From assembly GCA_937960725.1 (NCBI GenBank), contig CALGOY010000247.1, positions 1 to 8,508 on the forward strand: a stretch of 8,508 nt of DNA. Reading direction: 5' to 3'. Made by a program: the position numbers and the translations under genes. The stretch is from an uncultured Bacillota bacterium. GTDB taxonomy: Bacteria; Bacillota; Clostridia; Caldicoprobacterales; UBA3941. Positions 1 through 6,362 of the stretch are shown here, one piece after another. Each line of letters starts with the position of its first letter. The first letter of the stretch is position 1. Below the pieces are notes generated by a model. It was not told the DNA's origin and made no database searches. It saw nothing but the letters and a program-made list of their open reading frames with translations.

Positions 1-181
1 TAGTGTCATTTAGACTGCCCCTAGGGCAGAAATTGCCGCACCATCTTCTACCCATGAAAGGGGCAGTAACAACGGGAGCTAGCATGCATATAATTGCAAC
101 AACTCCGATAGGGGGATAGATTATCCCTCCTACTACAAACAGAAGCAATACCAGCCATGCATATTTTTTTATTGTTTTCAC
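1..181 (-). CDS. 4Fe-4S binding membrane protein (NapH/CcoG-like), N-terminal part only
   Basis: Partial gene on the minus strand, cut by the left edge; 60 codons are visible and open throughout. The start is GTG at 181-179, preceded by AAGGGGTG with about 6 bases of spacing; an ATG at 183 is followed at once by TGA and cannot be used. After a short basic N-terminus (MKTIKKY) comes a long hydrophobic stretch, about residues 8-43, probably one or two membrane helices. It is followed by GRRWCGNFCPRGSLNDT (about residues 44-60). The WCGxxCPRGS motif is typical of membrane polyferredoxin-like proteins (Fer4_5; NapH, NosR C-terminus, CcoG-like), in which the cysteines help hold iron-sulfur clusters for electron transfer at the membrane. 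The other cluster ligands and later helices would lie outside the window. The exact subfamily and electron partner cannot be judged from 60 residues. Confidence 0.8.
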   Translation of the reverse strand, partial: MKTIKKYAWLVLLLFVVGGIIYPPIGVVAIICMLAPVVTAPFMGRRWCGNFCPRGSLNDT

Positions 182-231
182 ATTAATCACCCCTTATGAA
201 AATTATATAAAATAGCAAACATCTATATATC

Positions 232-260
232 ATTATATTAGGAAAACCGGATATAGTCAA
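232..260 (-). promoter_or_regulatory. Sigma-A type promoter for the 4Fe-4S protein gene
   Basis: On the minus strand there is TTGACT (260-255), exactly 17 bases, then TATAAT (237-232). The -10 box is a perfect consensus match and the -35 box matches 5 of 6. It would start transcription near 225, leaving a leader of about 45 bases before the GTG at 181. No equally good promoter for the plus-strand gene at 327 was seen in this 145-base spacer. Confidence 0.8.
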
Positions 261-326
261 TCCAATTTTAGTTTTTAGCAGGGCAAAGCCAGAAAAAATA
301 TTAATTTATGAGGAGGTACCGAGTAT

Positions 327-1793
327 ATGGGTGAAAATAAGCTGTTTTCTTTTGCGCCTTCGCCTGAAAGTTTAGGAATTCCTTCTTCTGCGATCTACAA
401 CTTCTTGGAGAGAATCGACCGGGAACAGATATGTATGCACGGCTTCCTATTGCTGAGAAAGGGGCAAATAGCTGCAGAGGGTTATTGGGCTCCATATACA
501 GCAGACAGCATGCATCGCATGTATTCGATAAGCAAGAGCTTCGTGGCTTTAGCTATAGGATTGATGATTGATGAAGGGAAGATTAAACTAGATGATCCCA
601 TTGTGAAATTTTTCGAGGATAAAGCCCATCAGAATATCCATCCCTATATAGCTGAAACCACGATAAGGGATCTTTTAATGATGGCGACGCCCCACTCTCA
701 TACCACTTATACACCCCAAGATAAGGACTGGGCTGCTACTTTTTTCAACAAACAGCCGACTCATCCGCCAGGGACAATTTTTCATTATAATACTGCTGCT
801 ACAGTTATTCTCAATACTATAGTAGAGCGGATTAGTGGAGTTCCTTTCCTGGAGTATATGCGGGACAAATTATTAGACCCTATAGGATTTTCTAAGGATG
901 CTTGGTGCATCAAAACGCCAGAAGGAACATCCTGGGGTGGCTCAGGAGTTATCTGCACATTGAGGGATATGGCTAAGTTGGCTTATGTATGTATGAACAA
1001 GGGCCGTTGGAATGGAAAGCAGCTAATATCGGAGGAATACATTACAGAAGCTACATCTAAGCAAATTGACAACTCTATCCAGGGCAGCCAAGGATATGGC
1101 TATCAAATTTGGCGGGAGAAGTATAATGGCTTTTCTTTTAGAGGTATGGGATCCCAATTTGCCCTTTGTTTTCCAGATAAAGAACTTCTATTCGCTTGTA
1201 TATCTGACACACAGGGCTCGGAAACTGAAAGACCAAGTATTACCGATGTTTTCTTCGATGAGATATACAGCAAAATAGTGGATTCTCAGCTGCCTTGTGA
1301 TGAGCAGGCCTATGCTAGGCTGAAGGAAAAAATCGAAAATCTTAAAATATTACCCCAACGGGGCAATCTAACATCGCCTTTTGTGGAGAAAGTTAATTCT
1401 AAATGGTACAGATTAAATGATAATCCTATGAAAATAAGGAGAATGCGCTTAATTTTTGATGGCGATGAAGGAACATGGGAATATGAAAATGCTACGGGCC
1501 ATCATAAGCTTAAATTTGGCATTGGAAAGACAGTTCAAGATTCTTTCCCTGAGAAACATTATTTCGGGGAGAAAATCGGGACCCCATGGGGAAGGAGCTA
1601 TGATTGCCTCTCATCTGCAGCATGGGTAGAAGAGCATAAGCTCAACATGCTTGTATATATAACGGATATCTATCTCGGGTCGCTTAAAATAACATTTTCA
1701 TTTAAGGGAAATGAGATAGCTGTTTATATGACTAAGGCAGCCGAGTGGTTTTTAGATGAGTACAGTGGATTTGCTGGAGGTATCTTAGAGTAG
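327..1793 (+). CDS. Serine hydrolase of the beta-lactamase / penicillin-binding-protein superfamily (class C-like)
   Basis: A 488-residue protein starting at ATG 327 behind GAGGAGG (310-316). The first ~310 residues show the Beta-lactamase (PF00144) layout. S67-I-S-K70 is the SxxK motif, with Ser67 the likely nucleophile and Lys70 the general base. Y154-N-T156 stands in the YxN position, and R-G-M-G-S-Q (272-277) takes the place of the KTG box. The conserved W203-G-G-S-G and T211-x-R-D-M stretches are also present. There is no signal peptide, so it is probably cytoplasmic. Relatives are mostly esterases, amidases or peptidases (EstB, 6-aminohexanoate-dimer hydrolase type) rather than true drug-inactivating beta-lactamases, so resistance should not be inferred. 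Residues ~340-488 form an extra C-terminal region, probably beta-rich, that I cannot assign. It stands 24 bases before the MBL lipoprotein gene and is probably co-transcribed with it. The substrate is unknown. Confidence 0.85.
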   Translation: MGENKLFSFAPSPESLGIPSSAIYNFLERIDREQICMHGFLLLRKGQIAAEGYWAPYTADSMHRMYSISKSFVALAIGLMIDEGKIKLDDPIVKFFEDKAHQNIHPYIAETTIRDLLMMATPHSHTTYTPQDKDWAATFFNKQPTHPPGTIFHYNTAATVILNTIVERISGVPFLEYMRDKLLDPIGFSKDAWCIKTPEGTSWGGSGVICTLRDMAKLAYVCMNKGRWNGKQLISEEYITEATSKQIDNSIQGSQGYGYQIWREKYNGFSFRGMGSQFALCFPDKELLFACISDTQGSETERPSITDVFFDEIYSKIVDSQLPCDEQAYARLKEKIENLKILPQRGNLTSPFVEKVNSKWYRLNDNPMKIRRMRLIFDGDEGTWEYENATGHHKLKFGIGKTVQDSFPEKHYFGEKIGTPWGRSYDCLSSAAWVEEHKLNMLVYITDIYLGSLKITFSFKGNEIAVYMTKAAEWFLDEYSGFAGGILE

Positions 1794-1817
1794 CAAGGTA
1801 AAGACAGGAGGATTGTT

Positions 1818-2699
1818 GTGAAAAGTTTTGCTAGGATCTTTTTATTATTGTCTACATTATTTATATGTCTAGGATTGGTTGGATGTTCCCTATTACTAGA
1901 GGAACTGCCACAGGAGTCTTCCACTCAAACAGAGCTTGCCGATTTGCTTACGGTCCACTTTATAGACGTTGGACAGGGGGATTCCATATTGATTCAAACT
2001 CCTAGGGGGCAAACTATGCTGATAGATGCAGGAAGCAACAGCAAAGCAGATGTGGTTAAGGAGTATCTACAGGGGCAGGGGATCAGCAAAATCGATGTTT
2101 TAGTAGGAACTCATCCCCATAAAGACCATATAGGCGGCTTAGATGTAGTTATCGATAATTTTGACATCGGTTCGATCTATATGCCTAAAGTTGCCCATAC
2201 TACAAAAACTTATGAAGATGTACTATTGGCTATTAAAAGAAAAGGTTTGAAAATCAAGGGTGCGGTTGCAGGGATGGATATACCGTTGGAAGGGGTGGAT
2301 GCTAAAATATTAGCCCCTGAAGGGAGCCTTGAATCGGATAATCTTAACGACTATTCTATCGTAATAAGGCTGGTATATCAGAATACTGCTTTTTTATTCC
2401 AAGGGGATGCAGAGAAGAGAAGCGAAGAGGCTATACTAGGAAGCGGGGCTCCTATAGAAGCGGATGTTATAAAAATCGGGCATCACGGCTCATCAACTTC
2501 CAGTACACCGGATTATATGAAAGCAGTTAATCCAACTTTTGCAGTTATTACGGTGGGAGAGGATAATAAATATGGGCATCCCCACGCTGAGACCATAGAG
2601 CTCCTAGACCAATTGGGAGTTGTCATCTACAGGACTGATGAAGATGGAACTGTTGTGGCAACATCTGATGGGGAGGAGATATCCTTTTATTTCAGATAG
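1818..2699 (+). CDS. Lipoprotein with ComEC/Rec2-type metallo-beta-lactamase domain
   Basis: A 293-residue protein starting at GTG 1818 behind AGGAGGA (1806-1812). Residues 1-23 are a lipoprotein signal peptide ending in lipobox L20-V-G-C23, so the mature protein should be anchored outside the membrane through Cys23. Residues ~44-290 match the free-standing form of the ComEC/Rec2 C-terminal hydrolase domain: VHFIDVGQGDS (46-56), the metal motif H99-P-H101-K-D103-H104, G196-D197, G221-H-H-G-S and G253-H-P-H. These are the usual MBL-fold metal ligands and ComEC-family signatures. The channel part of ComEC is absent, so this is not itself a DNA uptake channel; relatives are predicted nucleases or phosphodiesterases. 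The DUF3006 gene follows after 32 bases, a pairing often seen with this MBL family. Substrate not known. Confidence 0.9.
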   Translation: MKSFARIFLLLSTLFICLGLVGCSLLLEELPQESSTQTELADLLTVHFIDVGQGDSILIQTPRGQTMLIDAGSNSKADVVKEYLQGQGISKIDVLVGTHPHKDHIGGLDVVIDNFDIGSIYMPKVAHTTKTYEDVLLAIKRKGLKIKGAVAGMDIPLEGVDAKILAPEGSLESDNLNDYSIVIRLVYQNTAFLFQGDAEKRSEEAILGSGAPIEADVIKIGHHGSSTSSTPDYMKAVNPTFAVITVGEDNKYGHPHAETIELLDQLGVVIYRTDEDGTVVATSDGEEISFYFR

Positions 2700-2731
2700 A
2701 TAATACTATCTTGTAGAAGGAGGTTGCCAAT

Positions 2732-2953
2732 ATGGGCAAGAAGGGCGTTATCGATCGCTTTGAAGGGGATTGGGCGGTAATAGAGCTGGAGGATGGAGCT
2801 ATCATAGATATACCCATTTCCAATCTGCCTTCAAATGTCTCGGAAGGGAGCCTGGTATTAATTGAAGGCAATAAAGCAACTCTGCTAGCTGAAGACACTC
2901 GGGCCAGGAGGCGGTATATAGATGAATTGATGGAGGAGTTGTTTGAGGATTAA
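2732..2953 (+). CDS. DUF3006 domain protein
   Basis: A 73-residue protein starting at ATG 2732, with AAGGAGG at 2717-2723 and 8 bases of spacing. The opening GVIDRFEGDWAVIELEDG (residues 5-22) followed by IDIPISNLP is the typical DUF3006 pattern: a short beta-rich domain of about 50 residues. The last ~20 residues are highly charged and probably helical (DTRARRRYIDELMEELFED). It has no signal peptide or membrane segment. The function of DUF3006 is unknown; its genes commonly sit next to ComEC-type MBL proteins, as here, which suggests a shared but undefined role. Because the neighbour is predicted to be exported and this protein is not, direct contact is not obvious. It is the last gene of the 327-2953 group. 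Confidence 0.85.
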   Translation: MGKKGVIDRFEGDWAVIELEDGAIIDIPISNLPSNVSEGSLVLIEGNKATLLAEDTRARRRYIDELMEELFED

Positions 2954-2968
2954 TTAAATAATCCTCAA
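2943..2968. terminator. Inverted repeat between convergent genes, possible two-way terminator
   Basis: TTGAGGATT (2943-2951) pairs perfectly with AATCCTCAA (2960-2968) across an 8-base AT loop. It covers the stop codon of the DUF3006 gene and ends just beside the stop of the convergent MFS pseudogene (2970). An alternative pairing, GTTTGAG (2941-2947) with CTCAAAC (2969-2975), is also possible. There is no clear T-run on either side, so a role as an intrinsic terminator is uncertain. Confidence 0.4.
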
Positions 2969-2969
2969 C

Positions 2970-4000
2970 TCAAACTTGTTTATATGACTCTACAGCAGCC
3001 TCCTGGGTTTTTCTATTCCGCTGCTCTATTTTATCGATTATAGGGAAGGAAGCTACAAATAGAGCAGTTATTCCTAAGCTAATATAAGCTCCAGCACGGT
3101 GTAGAGCAGCAAGTCCTAGATTGTCGATAACCCATCCCCCGCCATAACTGCTTATGATTCCGCTGGCACCTACATATAGCGATGTTGCGACGGTCTGGGC
3201 GGTAGCTTTTAATTCATCGGGAGCCAAGGAATCAATATAATAGACAGCACCGTTTAGAAAGAGGGCGAAGGCAGCTCCGTTAAGGATCTGTACCAGTATA
3301 ACTTGAGCTGGGGTTGCAGCCACAAGGCAGCCTATCTGGCGCAGTATGAAGAATACAGCGGAGGCCAGAATGAGCTGGGTAGGCTTAAATTTTTTTAGCA
3401 GCTTTGTATTCATAAGAAACATAGGTACTTCCGCAAAGGCAGTAAGGGATGATGCAAGCGCAACATCTGCCTTCGTTCCTCCCACGGATTCTATTAGATT
3501 GGGGAGGAAGGAGCTAGAAGCTTTATGGGGAATATATATAACGACGGAGAACAATAAAAAGGCTAGATATCGGTAATTTTTCAAAAGCCTTCCGACTTTT
3601 AAATCTTTAGCAGCCATAGCAGTCGATACGGGATTATCCTCGTTAATCCGGCTGCTTATAAGCATGGTGCATATCCCTATCGCTGCAAAGGAAGGAAACA
3701 GTACGTTTATCGATGTATGATTGCGGATAGATCCATACGGGATAGAAGCTTCTTCCCGAATGCTTTGAATAATCCAGCTATCTAAAAGTGGGCTTAGAGG
3801 AGATTCAAAGAAGGTAAATAGGGCAAATATTATTCCGGTAAATAGGACTGAATGTACAAAAGGAATCGATTGAAATAAAATAATAGCTACTGTAAAGCAT
3901 AGGAGAAATATCTTGCGGACAGACCGAATCCAGTCGCTTACCAAGCCCCAAAGGGGCTGAGCTAATTTAGCGTTCTATTTTTGTGTTTTGTCTGATGCAT
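2970..4000 (-). pseudogene. MFS transporter (MFS_1-like / LacY-type), N-terminal half degraded
   Basis: The longest open stretch (3944-2970, 324 codons from a TTG) looks like an MFS_1-like / nucleoside-H+ symporter-type permease, a family usually near 400 residues with 12 helices. The C-terminal half is intact: six helices lie at about residues 127-300, including the loop DSLAPDELKATAQT. Homology does not start at the TTG. The same frame continues upstream as AKLAQPLWG, the end of TM2 in this family, and then meets TAG at 3977-3975. Just beyond, in another frame, ATG 4000 preceded by GGAGGG gives MHQTKHKNRTLN then TAG, which resembles the normal N-terminus. TM1 and most of TM2 are therefore missing with a frame change. 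After YGSIR (residues 70-74) the sequence goes straight to a TM6-like segment, so TM5 seems lost too. A working transporter is unlikely. Substrate unknown. Confidence 0.75.
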
Positions 4001-4045
4001 GAGACCCTCCATAGTATTTTAATTTTTTTGCAATTTAGCATATAT

Positions 4046-4074
4046 ACTTTAGCATAAAAAGTCGAAAATGTCAG
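4046..4074 (-). promoter_or_regulatory. Possible promoter of the decayed MFS gene
   Basis: On the minus strand there is CTGACA (4074-4069), 17 bases, then TAAAGT (4051-4046). The -35 matches 5 of 6 and the -10 matches 4 of 6. It would place transcription start near 4039, about 40 bases before ATG 4000. The -10 overlaps one copy of a TTTAGCATA direct repeat (4034-4042 and 4048-4056), which may be a regulator site. Moderate support only. Confidence 0.4.
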
Positions 4075-4099
4075 CTGTTAAGTCTGAAGTTTGCATAGC

Positions 4100-4129
4100 T
4101 TGCCTAAAATATTTGGGATGTGTTATACT
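4100..4129 (+). promoter_or_regulatory. Promoter for the HAD phosphatase operon
   Basis: TTGCCT (4100-4105), 18 bases, then TATACT (4124-4129), with TG one base before the -10 (an extended -10 element). Transcription would begin near 4136, giving a leader of about 107 bases before GTG 4243. That leader holds several complementary segments that could fold (see findings). Confidence 0.65.
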
Positions 4130-4242
4130 TAAAATAGCCTTGTTTAGCGGCAAAAGAGCATACTGATGCTAAGCTAAATGCAACTTTTGCAAATGTATGG
4201 CTCTAAGATTAATGCATAAGCACATAGAAATGAGGTGCTGGC

Positions 4243-5034
4243 GTGAAGGTAGATAAGGATAAATTAAATAGCAAGAAGTATTTCATCTTAGATATGGACG
4301 GAACTTTTTATCTGGGGGATAGGCTGCTTGAAGGGTCTTTGGAGTTTATCCAGCATCTAAAGGATACGGGTAGGGACTTTTTATTTTTTACTAACAATTC
4401 TTCTAAAAATTCTAAAGTATACGTGGATAAGCTGGCTAGTATGGGCTGCTATGTAGAAGAAGATAAGGTAGTCACATCTGGGATGGTAACGGTAGATTAT
4501 CTAAAAAAGCATTATGAGGATCCGAGAGTCTATCTTTTAGGCACCCCCATGTTGGAGGAGGACTTTGCCAGGAGGGGCATTAATCTAGTACAGGAAGAGC
4601 CCGACCTGGTGGTAGTCGGATTTGACACTACGATTACCTATGAAAAGCTTACTATTGCTTGCGATTTTATCAGGGAAGGCAAGCCTTTTATTGCAACCCA
4701 TCCTGATTTGAACTGTCCTGTCGAAGATGGATTTATACCGGATTGCGGAGCTATATGTGCTTTTATTACAGCTTCTACGGGAGTTCAGCCGAAATATATA
4801 GGGAAGCCATATCGTGAAACTTTAGATTACATAATAGATTATTTAAAATGTAAGCCAGAGGAGATGATATTTATAGGGGATAGGCTATATACGGATATAG
4901 CTATCGGATATAACCATGGAGTTACCAGCCTCTTAGTACTTACCGGGGAGACGAAGCTGGAGGATTTAGAAGAAGCTTCTGTTAAGCCGGACATTGTTGT
5001 AGAGAGATTGTCGGATTTGATACAATTGTTGTGA
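4243..5034 (+). CDS. HAD-superfamily phosphatase, NagD / p-nitrophenylphosphatase family
   Basis: A 263-residue protein, normal for the NagD-like HAD-IIA family. GTG 4243 is preceded by GAGGTG (4232-4237) with 5 bases of spacing. All four HAD motifs are visible: D17-M-D19-G-T (Asp17 the phosphate-accepting nucleophile, Asp19 the acid/base), T50-N-N-S (motif II), K188 in IGKPY (motif III), and G212-D-R-L-Y-T-D218 (motif IV, Mg2+ binding). The C2-type cap lies at about residues 80-180. Such enzymes remove phosphate from small molecules (nucleotides, sugar phosphates, glycolytic side-products); the exact substrate cannot be read from the sequence. It is cytoplasmic, with no signal peptide. It heads an apparent operon, with the PPC gene following after 57 bases. 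Confidence 0.92.
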   Translation: MKVDKDKLNSKKYFILDMDGTFYLGDRLLEGSLEFIQHLKDTGRDFLFFTNNSSKNSKVYVDKLASMGCYVEEDKVVTSGMVTVDYLKKHYEDPRVYLLGTPMLEEDFARRGINLVQEEPDLVVVGFDTTITYEKLTIACDFIREGKPFIATHPDLNCPVEDGFIPDCGAICAFITASTGVQPKYIGKPYRETLDYIIDYLKCKPEEMIFIGDRLYTDIAIGYNHGVTSLLVLTGETKLEDLEEASVKPDIVVERLSDLIQLL

Positions 5035-5091
5035 TATGTAATTTATGTAAGGGCATTGGGGGCTGAGAATAATAAAGAAAGGAGAAGGAAA

Positions 5092-5511
5092 ATGGAGTAC
5101 CGCAAGTTTGGCAATAAGTATGTAATAAGGATGGACAAGGGAGAGGAAATAGTCGATACCCTGATGAACTTTTGTAAGCAGCAGGGAATAAAGCTGGGCA
5201 GGGTCAGTGCTATTGGAGCTGTAAACAAGGTTACGATAGGTCTTTTCAAAACCTCTGAGAAAAAATATTATTCTTCGGAGCTGACTGGGGATTTTGAGAT
5301 CATAGGGCTAAATGGAAATATATCTACTATGAAGGGTGAAACTTATCTGCACCTTCATATTAGTATTGCAGATGAAAAGCATCAGGTATATGGCGGCCAT
5401 CTAAATTCAGCAGTAGTCAGCGCCACCTGTGAAATGATTGTAGATGTAATAGATGGGGCCATAGATAGAGAATTTAGCGATGAAATTGGACTTAATCTAA
5501 TTAAATTTTAG
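5092..5511 (+). CDS. PPC / DUF296 domain protein (PCC, 'PD1-like DNA-binding')
   Basis: A 139-residue protein made of a single PPC (DUF296) domain. The frame is open from a TTG at 5056, but I place the start at ATG 5092 because AAGGAG (5079-5084) sits 7 bases before it and the residues in between do not fit the family. Family features are RVSAIGAVNKVTIGLF (37-52), the L86-H87-L-H89-I strand, and Y100-G-G-H103-L. The three histidines 87, 89 and 103 form the site that in solved bacterial and archaeal homologues can hold a metal ion; those homologues are trimers. In plants the domain is attached to an AT-hook and helps bind DNA, but bacterial single-domain members have no settled function, so the 'DNA-binding' name should be used with caution. 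It lies between a phosphatase and an esterase gene, 19 bases before the latter. Confidence 0.88.
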   Translation: MEYRKFGNKYVIRMDKGEEIVDTLMNFCKQQGIKLGRVSAIGAVNKVTIGLFKTSEKKYYSSELTGDFEIIGLNGNISTMKGETYLHLHISIADEKHQVYGGHLNSAVVSATCEMIVDVIDGAIDREFSDEIGLNLIKF

Positions 5512-5530
5512 AAATGGGGGTCAATAATAC

Positions 5531-6176
5531 ATGGCCTTTATCCAATGTGGCTTTTTTTCTGAAGTTTTAGGCCTTTCTACTTCCATGAATGTTATCCTGC
5601 CCCAGAGTACCTCAGGGCAGATCGGAATGGAGGGCAAGAGCTTTAGTGAAAAGCATCCTACATTATACCTACTCCACGGATTATCCGATGATCACACCAT
5701 TTGGATGCGTAGGACTTCTATCGAGCGGTATGCAGCTTCCTTAGGGATAGCGGTAGTTATGCCCGCTGTACATAGGAGCTTTTATACCGATATGGCAAAC
5801 GGCTATAATTACTGGACCTTTGTCAGCGAAGAGCTGCCAGCTATAGCCAGGTCTTTCTTCCCGCTCTCAGATGCTAGGGAGGACAATTTTGTAGCAGGTC
5901 TGTCAATGGGAGGCTATGGAGCTTTTAAGCTGGCTTTAAGATGTCCAGATAAATTTGCTGCCGCTGCTAGCCTCTCTGGAGCTTTAGCCGATGCTTTTCC
6001 AATGCTGCGGTACAGAGGATTTTTTGTATGAGGATAATATAAGATTTAGGGATTGGGCTAGAGAATTAGGGCTTGAACTCACTTATGAAGAAGAACCAGG
6101 GGATCATGAATGGGGCTACTGGGATAAAAAAATTCAAAGGGTGCTGGAGTGGCTTCCGTTGAGGACGCGGGAATAG
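5531..6176 (+). pseudogene. Tributyrin-esterase / S-formylglutathione-hydrolase-like esterase, frame broken by internal deletion
   Basis: The start at ATG 5531 fits the family N-terminus ([14 protein letters not shown]). Residues 1-153 match the EstA/esterase D alpha/beta-hydrolase family: [13 protein letters not shown] (46-58), [11 protein letters not shown] (78-88) and nucleophile elbow G123-L-S125-M-G. After SLSGALAD the frame reads on for about 12 unrelated residues to a stop at 6031. The family C-terminus resumes in another frame from about 5994 ([13 protein letters not shown] ... [10 protein letters not shown]) and ends at 6176; it carries the expected Asp (GTED, ~6020) and His (GDHEW, ~6107) of the triad. 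Part of the middle of the protein, roughly 45-70 residues, is absent. The nucleophile and the other triad members are thus in different frames, and no active enzyme should be made. Last gene of its operon; only a weak SD (GGGGG, 5516-5520). Confidence 0.85.
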
Positions 6177-6183
6177 TTAAAAC

Positions 6184-6216
6184 AAAGAGCCGCGACCTTT
6201 TTAGTCGCGGCTCTTT
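6184..6216 (+). terminator. Strong intrinsic terminator after the esterase pseudogene
   Basis: AAAGAGCCGCGAC (6184-6196) pairs perfectly with GTCGCGGCTCTTT (6204-6216) over a 7-base loop. This 13-bp stem is GC-rich in its centre and begins 8 bases after the stop at 6176. The downstream T-run is short (TTTATGT), but the A-stretch upstream and the strong stem fit a terminator for the 4243-6176 operon. On the opposite strand the hairpin is followed by TTTGTTTT, so it could work in both directions. Confidence 0.85.
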
Positions 6217-6332
6217 ATGTAAGGGGTTTGGGGGTTTGGGTAACTTACATTATTATAGTAACCAGTTTTATAAAAAATAAACATGCAAAATAAAAAAATT
6301 TTAAAATTATTTTAGTGATGTTGTTCGATGTG
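6217..6332. other. AT-rich spacer with a G-run cluster
   Basis: This is the upstream half of a 311-base gap between the esterase pseudogene and transketolase. It begins with runs of 4, 5 and 3 G separated by TTT (6223-6240) and then turns strongly AT-rich (6241-6320). No coding sequence or clear regulatory site was seen here. Confidence 0.5.
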
Positions 6333-6362
6333 TTGTCACGATGATGAAAAGTATGCTATAAT
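6333..6362 (+). promoter_or_regulatory. Transketolase promoter
   Basis: TTGTCA (6333-6338), 18 bases, then a perfect TATAAT (6357-6362) preceded by TGC, an extended -10. Transcription would start near 6369, giving a leader of about 119 bases before ATG 6488. An AT-rich stretch upstream (6260-6315) could act as an UP element. No recognised riboswitch was seen in the leader, though TGGAATC (6376-6382) and GATTCCA (6449-6455) can pair. Confidence 0.8.

Noticed and set aside
15..29. Palindrome CTGCCC-CTA-GGGCAG as a terminator or operator
   Set aside because: It lies within the coding part of the 4Fe-4S gene (over codons for CPRGS), has no T-run, and is explained by coding of the conserved motif.
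327..1793. Reading the serine hydrolase as an antibiotic-resistance beta-lactamase
   Set aside because: It has no signal peptide, lacks a classical KTG box and carries an extra C-terminal region; the motifs fit the broad PF00144 esterase/amidase group better.
1818..2699. MBL lipoprotein as the competence channel ComEC
   Set aside because: Only the C-terminal hydrolase-type domain is present; the multi-helix competence domain and OB region are absent.
5056..5091. TTG start adding 12 residues to the PPC protein
   Set aside because: A good AAGGAG lies just before ATG 5092, and the added residues are low-complexity, encoded by the purine-rich SD region.
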